From contig CAAEVD010000168.1 of assembly GCA_900759435.1 (NCBI GenBank), positions 1 through 20,123 on the forward strand: DNA of 20,123 bases, written 5' to 3'. The stretch is from an uncultured Collinsella sp. Its GTDB lineage: Bacteria > Actinomycetota > Coriobacteriia > Coriobacteriales > Coriobacteriaceae. The position numbers and the translations under genes are program-made. Below are positions 7,383 through 14,396 of this stretch, piece after piece (position 1 is the stretch's first letter; each line of letters begins with the position of its first letter). The notes beneath the pieces were generated by a model. That model ran no database searches. It was not told the origin of the DNA and saw only the letters and a list, made by a program, of their open reading frames with translations.

Positions 7383-8807
7383 CTACACGAACTGCTCGTC
7401 CTGTTGCACGGGAAACGTCACCGTGATGGTGGTCCCCACCCCCAACTCGCTTGACAGATCGAGCGAGGCGTGATGATACAGGGCGGCATGCTTGACGATG
7501 GCCAGACCCAGACCCGTTCCACCGCGCGCTTTAGAACGACTCTTGTCAACGCGATAGAAACGCTCGAACACCTTACCCTGCTCCTCGGGCGCAATGCCAA
7601 TACCCGTGTCGGCAACCGACAGATACGGGTGCCCGTCGTCGTTGGTTCCGCACCGCAACGTCACCGTACCGCCGGGCCGGTTGTAGCGAATGGCGTTGCT
7701 CGCCAGGTTATAGATGAGCTCATCGATCAGACGCGATACGCCTTCGACGACCACAGGCTTGGTCTCATGGCCTATCGCCACATTTGCCTGACGAGCGACC
7801 TGCTCAAGACGCTGCTCGACCGCATAGATAGCACGCGAAAGCTCAATGGGCTCCGTGGAGCCAATAGGCACCGCCTCGCCATCGCTCGCACGCTCGGCCT
7901 CATCCAAGTTCGAAAGCGTGAGGATATCGTTGACGAGCGCCGCCAAACGGCCCGCCTCACGGTAGATGCGGCCGCCAAAGGTGCGCAAATCGTCCTCACC
8001 CTCGACCATGCCGTTCGCAATGAGCTCGGCATAGCCCGAGATTGCCGTAAGCGGGGTCTTGAGCTCATGGGTGATATTGGCCGTGAACTCGCGGCGCATG
8101 CGGTCGTTGTCCGCCAGCACCGCCATCTGGCGCTTGAGCTCCTGGCGTTGCGACTCAATGCGCTCGAGCATGGGAACCATCTCGGCATAAGCATGCTCGT
8201 AGCTGCGGCGAGGATGGTCCAGATCGACCTCCTGCAACGGCTCAATGATGGCGCGGGACTCACGACGCGCCAAGAAAAACGAGAGCACCGCACCTGCCGC
8301 CGCAATGAGCAGCATCGGCGCCACGAGAGACATCAGAATCGCTGCAACGCCAGGTTGGGCTTGCGCCAAGCGAACAACCTGGCCGTTGTTAAGTCGGACG
8401 GCTCGGTACAGCATAATCTCGTCGAGCGTGGAGCTTGCGCGCTCCGCAGAACCCGAGCCGCTCTCGAAAGCCTTGACGACCTCGGGACGATCGCCGTGAT
8501 TGGGCAGCATAGAAGGCGATGCCTCGTTGTCGTAGGCAACCGACCCGTCTTTGTTGATCAGCGTGATACGCAAGTCCTCGCGATCGAGACTGCGCAGAAA
8601 GGCAATGGGCTCCTGTTGCTCATTGAGGGCAGCGGCAATAAGCTCGGTTTCCTGCGAAAGGTTGGCGCTCGTGGCATCTGCCAGGGTATTTTGCACAAAG
8701 AACGCGCCCAGCACCGTAAACGCCACGATAACCGCCATAGCGCACAGAAAAATCGTCGCGAACACGCGATGTGACAGGGTGCGTTTTCCCTGGGGGGCTA
8801 AGACCAC
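7383..8807 (-). CDS. phoR: PhoR-like sensor histidine kinase
   Basis: This 474-aa membrane kinase has helix 1 at about 14-38, an extracytoplasmic sensor region of about 120 residues, helix 2 at about 157-180, a linker, and then the catalytic core. The phosphoacceptor is H247 in NITHELKTPLTAISGYAEL. The ATPase domain shows the N box (ELIYNLASNAIRYN, N367/N371), G1 DTGIGI (400-405), F box FERFYRVD and G2 GGTGLGLAIVKHA (429 onward). It begins with GTG, preceded by GGAGGAGTAACTC, and starts 3 bp after its response regulator. Following pstB and a PhoB-like regulator, phosphate sensing is the likely role. The sensor domain itself gives no proof of ligand, and close relatives annotated WalK or generic PhoR cannot be excluded. 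Confidence 0.85.
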   Translation of the reverse strand: MVLAPQGKRTLSHRVFATIFLCAMAVIVAFTVLGAFFVQNTLADATSANLSQETELIAAALNEQQEPIAFLRSLDREDLRITLINKDGSVAYDNEASPSMLPNHGDRPEVVKAFESGSGSAERASSTLDEIMLYRAVRLNNGQVVRLAQAQPGVAAILMSLVAPMLLIAAAGAVLSFFLARRESRAIIEPLQEVDLDHPRRSYEHAYAEMVPMLERIESQRQELKRQMAVLADNDRMRREFTANITHELKTPLTAISGYAELIANGMVEGEDDLRTFGGRIYREAGRLAALVNDILTLSNLDEAERASDGEAVPIGSTEPIELSRAIYAVEQRLEQVARQANVAIGHETKPVVVEGVSRLIDELIYNLASNAIRYNRPGGTVTLRCGTNDDGHPYLSVADTGIGIAPEEQGKVFERFYRVDKSRSKARGGTGLGLAIVKHAALYHHASLDLSSELGVGTTITVTFPVQQDEQFV

Positions 8808-8810
8808 GAG

Positions 8811-9539
8811 TTACTCCTCCGATGCGCTAGCCGCGCTGTCGGCTCCTTCGGCATCGTCATCGGCCGTAGGCTCGGCCAGACGATAGCCCACGCCGCGCAC
8901 GGTCTCTATGGCGCTCGCACGCTCGCCGAGCTTTTGGCGAAGCGTCTGCACATGCACGTCGACGGTGCGTGAACCGCCGTCGAAGTCCCAGCCCCATACG
9001 CTCTGCAGCAGCGACTCGCGGGTAAAGACCACGCCAGGTTTGCGCATGAGGTACTCGAGCAGGTCGAATTCGCGCAGCGTGAGCTTGAGCGATTCACCGG
9101 CAACAGTCACTTCGCGGTGGCTGGGCGAAAGTACGATATCGCCCACGCTGAGCACATCGCTCGCCTGCTTGACCATGCCGCCGCGGCGCAGCAGCGCACG
9201 GCAACGGCTAGCGAGTTCCATAAGCGAGAACGGCTTGGTCAGGTAATCGTCGGCACCGCCATCGAGCGCCATGACCTTGTCGAGCTCGGTGTCCTTGGCG
9301 GTGAGCATCATAATGGGCACCGTCGCCGTCAGGCGATCGGCACGCAGGCGACGCATAATCGCCAAGCCGTCGGTATCGGGCAGCATGATGTCGAGCAGCA
9401 CAGCATCGGGCACCCGTCGCGCCACGGCGGCCTTAAACTCGCCATCGCACGAAAAGCCCTCGGCCTCGATTCCCTGCTTGCGCAGTGCGTAGACCGTCAA
9501 ATCCCTGATGTTGTCATCGTCCTCGACGTAATAGATCAT
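8811..9539 (-). CDS. phoB: PhoB-like OmpR-family response regulator
   Basis: This 242-aa regulator has a receiver domain with the acidic pair D7/D8, the phosphoacceptor D50 (AVLLDIMLP), T80 and K102 (TKPF), followed by a winged-helix domain (LTLREFDLLEYLMRKPGVVFTRESLLQSVWG, then SRTVDVHVQTLRQKLG and VRGVGYRL). This is the DNA-binding part of the OmpR/PhoB family. The start at 9539 is chosen because GAGGGG lies 6 nt upstream; an ATG eight codons earlier (9563) has no suitable Shine-Dalgarno and the family begins at this point. It lies 64 bp after pstB and 3 bp before the kinase, so the three are likely one operon and it probably acts on pho promoters. The C-terminal tail is acidic and Ala-rich. 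Confidence 0.9.
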   Translation of the reverse strand: MIYYVEDDDNIRDLTVYALRKQGIEAEGFSCDGEFKAAVARRVPDAVLLDIMLPDTDGLAIMRRLRADRLTATVPIMMLTAKDTELDKVMALDGGADDYLTKPFSLMELASRCRALLRRGGMVKQASDVLSVGDIVLSPSHREVTVAGESLKLTLREFDLLEYLMRKPGVVFTRESLLQSVWGWDFDGGSRTVDVHVQTLRQKLGERASAIETVRGVGYRLAEPTADDDAEGADSAASASEE

Positions 9540-9603
9540 GTTGAACCCCTCTGCGGCCGGCATGACCGCATCTTAACCCTAAAGGCGCCTGCACTAGATG
9601 GTA

Positions 9604-10479
<876 letters not shown>

Positions 10480-10490
10480 ACCGCATACCT

Positions 10491-10561
10491 CCATATCGAT
10501 ATCAATTCAGCAGTATCGATGGTAGAAATCGCGGCTCATACTCACGTGAGCGCATTGTCAA
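10491..10561 (-). promoter_or_regulatory. Candidate pstB promoter region with palindromes
   Basis: On the minus strand a perfect TTGACA (10556-10561) is followed by the palindrome CTCACGTGAG (10541-10550) and a poor -10 (TATGAG, 15-bp spacing), which suggests an activator-dependent promoter. Nearer the gene, ATCGATA (10495-10501) and TATCGAT (10514-10520), flanked by CCAT/ATGG, form an inverted repeat that abuts the GGAGG of pstB. It could be an operator or hide the ribosome site. The region separates pstB-phoBR from the upstream VanRS-like pair. Confidence 0.45.
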
Positions 10562-10582
10562 GTGTTTGTAAGGGCACGCTGG

Positions 10583-11821
10583 CTATGCAGCGGGCAGTGC
10601 AATGGTAAACACCGTGTGCTCGGGCGTCGATTCGCACGCAATGGTGCCGCTGTGTGCCGCGACAATCTCCTTGGCGATGGCAAGACCCAGGCCGGCGCCA
10701 CCGCGATTGGTCGCGCGCGCCGCATCCAGGCGATAGAACTTCTCAAAGATCACCTTGAGCTTAGCCGCCGGAATCGGGTCACCCTGATTGATAAAGCGAA
10801 TTCGCACGCCGCCGTCATCTTGGCGCCCCGCCTCAATCGTGATGGTCGATCCTTCGTAGCTATAGGCGACGGCGTTTTTCATGATGTTGTTGAACACGCG
10901 AGCCATCTTGTCGCCATCTACGAGTACCGTCAGGTCCTCACGCACATCAACTTGGACATCTTTGTGCTGCTCATTGAGAATGGGATAGAACTCATCGGCC
11001 ACCTGCGCCAGTAGCAATCCCAGATCGACGTAGCCGCGCGTGAGCACAATATCGTGGAAGTCAAAGCGCGTGATGTCGAAGAACTCCTCAATAAGCGCGT
11101 CGAGTCGGTGGGCCTTGTCGAGTGCCACGCCCGTAAAGTACGCGCGCTGCTCAACCGGCAGATCGGGCGCTTCCTGCAACAGCGAGAGGTAGCCCACCAC
11201 GCTGGCAAGCGGCGTGCGCAGGTCATGCGCCAAGTATGTGACCAAATCGTCCTTGCGATGTGACTCATCACGCAGGGTTTGCTGGACTTTGCGTTCGCGA
11301 TCGCGCACACGGTTGAGCACACCCTCGACCTCCAGGAAGTCGCCGTCGATGTTGTCCCACGCGTCGGGATGATCGATCAGACGGTCCTGAATACGGGCGG
11401 CAAGCACGCGGTCGGAATGCTGCTCACCCTGCTCATAGCCCTGGTAGTACAGAGCGCGGCCGCAAAAGAACAGGACGCACACGGCGAGCGCCAAGACAAA
11501 GCCAAGCATGTTGAATACAAAGCCGGCATCGAACAGCACCGGTCCCTCAATGCCAGCGAGTGCCATGGCGCCGATCGCCAGCGTCATGACCCACGCGGCA
11601 CCGCCGATCACCACGCAACGACGCACGATTTCAAAGCGATCGATCAGCAAGAAGCCGATGAGTAGCACCGCCAAGATACCGGCGATGTTATCAATGCCGA
11701 TCAGCAGCAGACCCAGCAAAAAGAGCAGCACCGTCGCAAGCGCGCGATTATCGACGACCGCCCTTACATATTCAAAGAGCCGATCGAGCACCTCAAACGC
11801 CTGTTTATCGTCTTTTGTCAT
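10583..11821 (-). CDS. VanS-like sensor histidine kinase
   Basis: This 412-aa kinase has four predicted helices within about 27-122, only short external loops, and then the catalytic core. The phosphoacceptor is H199 in YLAHDLRTPLASVVGYLSLL. Regions ALDKAHRLDALIEEFFDITRF, DGDKMARVFNNIMKNAVAYSYE (N316) and IFEKFYRLDAARATNRGGAGLGLAIAKEI strongly recall VanS of glycopeptide-resistance operons. The G1 box is degenerate (FINQGDPIP), as also in VanS. The start at 11821 is preferred (GAGG 8 nt upstream); an ORF start at 11911 would overlap the regulator gene and is unlikely. The stop-to-start gap from the regulator is 25 bp. The ligand is probably a cell-wall signal. No vanH, vanA or vanX is present, so calling it a resistance gene is not justified. 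Confidence 0.88.
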   Translation of the reverse strand: MTKDDKQAFEVLDRLFEYVRAVVDNRALATVLLFLLGLLLIGIDNIAGILAVLLIGFLLIDRFEIVRRCVVIGGAAWVMTLAIGAMALAGIEGPVLFDAGFVFNMLGFVLALAVCVLFFCGRALYYQGYEQGEQHSDRVLAARIQDRLIDHPDAWDNIDGDFLEVEGVLNRVRDRERKVQQTLRDESHRKDDLVTYLAHDLRTPLASVVGYLSLLQEAPDLPVEQRAYFTGVALDKAHRLDALIEEFFDITRFDFHDIVLTRGYVDLGLLLAQVADEFYPILNEQHKDVQVDVREDLTVLVDGDKMARVFNNIMKNAVAYSYEGSTITIEAGRQDDGGVRIRFINQGDPIPAAKLKVIFEKFYRLDAARATNRGGAGLGLAIAKEIVAAHSGTIACESTPEHTVFTIALPAA

Positions 11822-11846
11822 GTCCATGTCCTCGCAAACAAAGGCG

Positions 11847-12542
11847 TTATTCGATGATATAGCCGACGCCCCAAACGTTTTTAATAAAACGCGGCTTCTG
11901 AGCGTCGTCACCGATCTTTTCGCGCAGGTGACGAATGTGCACCATCACCGTATTGTTGGAGCCGGGCATAAAGTCCTCGTTCCACACCGCGCGGAACAGG
12001 TCCTCCACGGGCACCACGCTGCCGCGATGCTCGGCCAGATACAGCAAGATGGAATACTCGATGGGCGTGAGGCGCACCGGCGCACCGTCCACCGTCACGG
12101 AGCGAGCGTCACGGTTGATCTCGAGGCCGTCGAGCTGGAGGGTCGGCGACTCGGTCGCCTGCGCGCGGCTGCCGTAGCTGGTGTAGCGGCGCAACTGAGC
12201 ATGAACGCGCGCGATGAGCTCCAGCGGGCGGAACGGCTTGACCACGTAATCGTCCGCGCCAAGAGAAAGGCCTTCGATCTTATCCTGCTGGGCATCGCGG
12301 GCCGTCAACATAATTACGGGATAGGTATGGCTGGCACGGATGGTACGCAGCAGCTCAAAGCCGTCGATATCGGGCAGCATGACATCGAGCAGTGCCAGGT
12401 CAAACTCTTGCTCCAGGATTGCCTTGGCCGCATCGGCCCCGCTGTAGGCGATCTGGACGTCAAAGCCCTCCTTTGTAAGGTAGATACCAACCAGGTCGGC
12501 GATGGCCTTCTCGTCATCAACTACCAGTATGCGCTCGTTCAT
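11847..12542 (-). CDS. VanR-like OmpR-family response regulator
   Basis: This 231-aa regulator has a receiver domain with D9/D10, phosphoacceptor D53 (LALLDVMLPDIDG), T80 and K102. The stretch YPVIMLTARDAQQDKIEGL..GADDYVVKPFRPLELIARVHAQLRRY closely follows VanR. The winged-helix domain reads RLTPIEYSILLYLAEHRGSVV, then SNNTVMVHIRHLREKIGD and FIKNVWGVGYIIE, again in VanR style. AGAGGAG lies 5-6 nt before the ATG. It is the first gene of a two-gene operon with the VanS-like kinase. A CATAAT -10 candidate lies at 12563-12568. The carboxypeptidase gene is transcribed divergently from the same 197-bp gap and is the obvious candidate target. Confidence 0.92.
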   Translation of the reverse strand: MNERILVVDDEKAIADLVGIYLTKEGFDVQIAYSGADAAKAILEQEFDLALLDVMLPDIDGFELLRTIRASHTYPVIMLTARDAQQDKIEGLSLGADDYVVKPFRPLELIARVHAQLRRYTSYGSRAQATESPTLQLDGLEINRDARSVTVDGAPVRLTPIEYSILLYLAEHRGSVVPVEDLFRAVWNEDFMPGSNNTVMVHIRHLREKIGDDAQKPRFIKNVWGVGYIIE

Positions 12543-12562
12543 GCGTGCTCCTCTCGCGCTCC

Positions 12563-12700
12563 ATTATGCCCGAGGCGGCGCCCGCCACACACAACAAGCG
12601 CGGGCGATTAAGTCGACCTTAAGCACCCTTGTGCCCGTTCGAGCACGAATGCGGGCCATGCGCGCACGCAACGATCGTCGTCGCCGGCAAACGATATACT
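12563..12700. promoter_or_regulatory. Divergent promoter region between the VanR-like and carboxypeptidase genes
   Basis: The minus strand has CATAAT (12563-12568) about 20 bp before the VanR-like start, preceded by a GC-rich palindrome (GGCGGGCGCCGCC) where the spacer and -35 would lie. The plus strand has TATACT (12695-12700), about 40 bp before the GTG of the carboxypeptidase. No good -35 is seen for either, so both may need an activator such as the VanR-like protein. Confidence 0.4.
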
Positions 12701-12739
12701 CTAGTGCCAGAAGAGACCATCCCGTCGAAAGCGAAATCT

Positions 12740-14080
12740 GTGAAGTCCCTCACCTCTTTTGCAAAGCGCTCCGCCCAGCTTGCCGCCGGCTTTGCCTGCG
12801 CCATCGCCCTTGTTGCCGGCGTGCCTGCTGTTGCCGGCGCCCAAGTGCTCACGACCGACGACGTCTGCGGCAAGACCGCCGACGTCCGCGGCATCACGAC
12901 AGAAAACCTGCCCGATATCGAGGCAACGAATGCCCTTGTTATGGGCAAGGACGGCACCGTCTACTATGGACGCGGCGCCGATGAACAGGTCAAGATTGCC
13001 TCGATCACCAAGGTCATGACCGCAATCCTGACCGTCGAAAACTGCAAGATGGACGAGAAGGTCACGGTGAGCAACGCTGCCGCCACCGTAGGCAACTCGA
13101 CTGCCGGCCTGCTCGAAGGCGACGAGCTCACCGTGGAGCAGGCACTACGCGGCCTGATGATCCCCTCGGGCAACGACGCCGCCACCGTGCTTGCCGAGTA
13201 CGTAGGCAAAAAGATCGACCCCAAGACCAAAAACGCCGAGGCAACCTTTGTGAAGGCCATGAACGAGCGCGCCAAAAAGCTCGGCTGCACCGGCACGGTC
13301 TTCGAGAACCCACACGGTCTGGACTTTGATGAATGGGCCGGCGACATGCACTCAACAGCACATGACGTAGCACTGATGATGCAGGAGGCCATGAAAAACG
13401 ATACGTTTCGCGAAGTCGTCGCGAGCGAGGATTCGTGGATTGAGGTCACGGGCGCCGACGGCTCAGACCATTCGCATTCCATGGACACGCACAACGTTTT
13501 GCTTGGTCAGGACGGAAACATTGGCGGCAAGACCGGCACCACCGACGACGCGGGCTATTGCTTTACGAGCGTCTACAACCGCGACGGCGACGAGATCTAC
13601 ACCGTTATTTTGAACTCCACCACCACCGACCAGCGCTTTACCGATACGGCGACCCTTGCCAACTGGTACTACGGCCACAAGATCACGGTCGCGATCGCCA
13701 ATACACAGGAGAAGACCGCCAACGGCAACCCGCTCATGGCACGCATTAGCCAGACAGATTGGACGGACAAGACGATCGACGCCACGCTCGCCGACCCCGC
13801 TGCACAGGCAACGGTGTTCTCACTCGCCGGTGAAGTGACCGAAAAGGTTAGCTACGATGATCTTTCGGGCACGGTGCATGTTGGCGATAAGGTGGGCAGC
13901 GTTACGCTTAAGCAGGACGGCACCAAGATTGCCGTCATGGACCTGGTTGCCGACGAGGAAGGAACAGGGCCCAATCCCATCGAGTGGCTGCTCGTGAAGC
14001 TCGACCGCCTGGGCCGCCGCATCGACAACCGCCCGCTCACAGCCGAGAGCGAAACCGTAGCCAAGGCTCCTGAGGTGTAG
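12740..14080 (+). CDS. dacA: D-alanyl-D-alanine carboxypeptidase (PBP, peptidase S11)
   Basis: This 446-aa exported serine peptidase trims the terminal D-Ala of peptidoglycan stem pentapeptides. A signal peptide is clear (basic start KSLTSFAKRSAQ, hydrophobic LAAGFACAIALVAGVPAVAG, cut near AGA-QV). The active-site motifs are SITK (S88-K91, nucleophile), SGN (143-145) and KTG (264-266), in the right order. A PBP5-type C-terminal beta domain follows (about 310-410). The end (NPIEWLLVKLDRLGRR) could be an amphipathic membrane anchor. I chose GTG at 12740: the ORF opens at 12629, but a promoter-like TATACT lies inside that upstream part and the signal peptide starts after it. The Shine-Dalgarno is weak (GAAAGCG). 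It is the only long plus-strand gene and is divergent from the VanRS-like operon. Confidence 0.92.
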   Translation: MKSLTSFAKRSAQLAAGFACAIALVAGVPAVAGAQVLTTDDVCGKTADVRGITTENLPDIEATNALVMGKDGTVYYGRGADEQVKIASITKVMTAILTVENCKMDEKVTVSNAAATVGNSTAGLLEGDELTVEQALRGLMIPSGNDAATVLAEYVGKKIDPKTKNAEATFVKAMNERAKKLGCTGTVFENPHGLDFDEWAGDMHSTAHDVALMMQEAMKNDTFREVVASEDSWIEVTGADGSDHSHSMDTHNVLLGQDGNIGGKTGTTDDAGYCFTSVYNRDGDEIYTVILNSTTTDQRFTDTATLANWYYGHKITVAIANTQEKTANGNPLMARISQTDWTDKTIDATLADPAAQATVFSLAGEVTEKVSYDDLSGTVHVGDKVGSVTLKQDGTKIAVMDLVADEEGTGPNPIEWLLVKLDRLGRRIDNRPLTAESETVAKAPEV

Positions 14081-14106
14081 GGCCAAAGCGTTATCACATC
14101 GAACCA

Positions 14107-14139
14107 AATGAGGCGTCCAACGGGGCGCCTCATTTTTTT
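14107..14139 (+). terminator. Intrinsic terminator of the carboxypeptidase gene
   Basis: AATGAGGCG / CGCCTCATT form a perfect 9-bp stem around a 10-nt loop, followed by a run of T residues, 27 bp beyond the stop codon. Confidence 0.9.
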
Positions 14140-14141
14140 GA

Positions 14142-14158
14142 GGGTTCGAATCCCCAGC
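14142..14158 (+). repeat. 17-bp copy of the tRNA-Ser T-arm, inverted
   Basis: GGGTTCGAATCCCCAGC on the plus strand is identical to the T-arm and start of the 3' acceptor of the tRNA-Ser gene next door, which runs on the minus strand. The rest of a tRNA and CCA are missing. It may be a tRNA remnant, an attachment-site scar or chance use of a T-arm-like sequence. Confidence 0.5.
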
Positions 14159-14173
14159 GCCCTTTCTCGATAA

Positions 14174-14203
14174 TAAAAAAGGGCCCCCGATGGGACCCTT
14201 CTT
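14174..14203 (-). terminator. Intrinsic terminator of tRNA-Ser
   Basis: On the minus strand AAGGGTCCC / GGGGCCCTT pair (one T-G wobble) around ATCG and are followed by TTTTTTATT. It lies just past the 3' end of the tRNA. Confidence 0.88.
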
Positions 14204-14214
14204 TCAAGTCATAC

Positions 14215-14305
14215 TGGCGGAGAGCTGGGGATTCGAACCCCAGATGCCCTTTTGGGGCATACTCGCTTAGCAGGCAAGCACCTTCGGCCTCTCGGTCAGC
14301 TCTCC
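14215..14305 (-). tRNA. tRNA-Ser(GCU)
   Basis: A 91-nt class II tRNA. Acceptor GGAGAGC pairs with GCTCTCC, followed by discriminator G and an encoded CCA. The anticodon loop is CTGCTAA between CTTGC and GCGAG, giving anticodon GCT, which reads AGC/AGU. The long variable arm (TGCCCCAAAAGGGCA) is typical of serine tRNA, and the T-arm is TGGGG-TTCGAAT-CCCCA. Upstream on the minus strand, TTGCCC (14343-14348) and TACTAT (14320-14325) are 17 bp apart and make a good promoter. Confidence 0.96.
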
Positions 14306-14319
14306 GTAACAGCCGTTCT

Positions 14320-14348
14320 ATAGTAACCAAACAGTCGAAGATGGGCAA
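14320..14348 (-). promoter_or_regulatory. Promoter of tRNA-Ser
   Basis: TTGCCC and TACTAT with 17-bp spacing on the minus strand; the -10 ends 15 bp from the tRNA 5' end. The -35 lies in a TGGGCAA/TTGCCCA inverted repeat (14342-14369) downstream of the TPR-like gene. Confidence 0.6.
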
Positions 14349-14396
14349 GTGGGATTTTCAAATTGCCCAGCAGTCTCTCCTCCTTGCAAGCTTCGC

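Noticed and set aside
11822..11911. 30-codon N-terminal extension of the VanS-like kinase
   Set aside because: It would overlap the regulator gene by 65 bp and has no ribosome site, whereas ATG at 11821 has GAGG at good spacing.
10583..12542. Calling the VanRS-like pair a vancomycin-resistance operon
   Set aside because: vanH, the D-Ala-D-Lac ligase and vanX are all absent from the window; only the regulators resemble the resistance system.
12629..12739. Upstream extension of the carboxypeptidase by 37 codons
   Set aside because: It would place a charged, Cys-containing segment before the signal peptide and include a promoter-like TATACT within the coding region.
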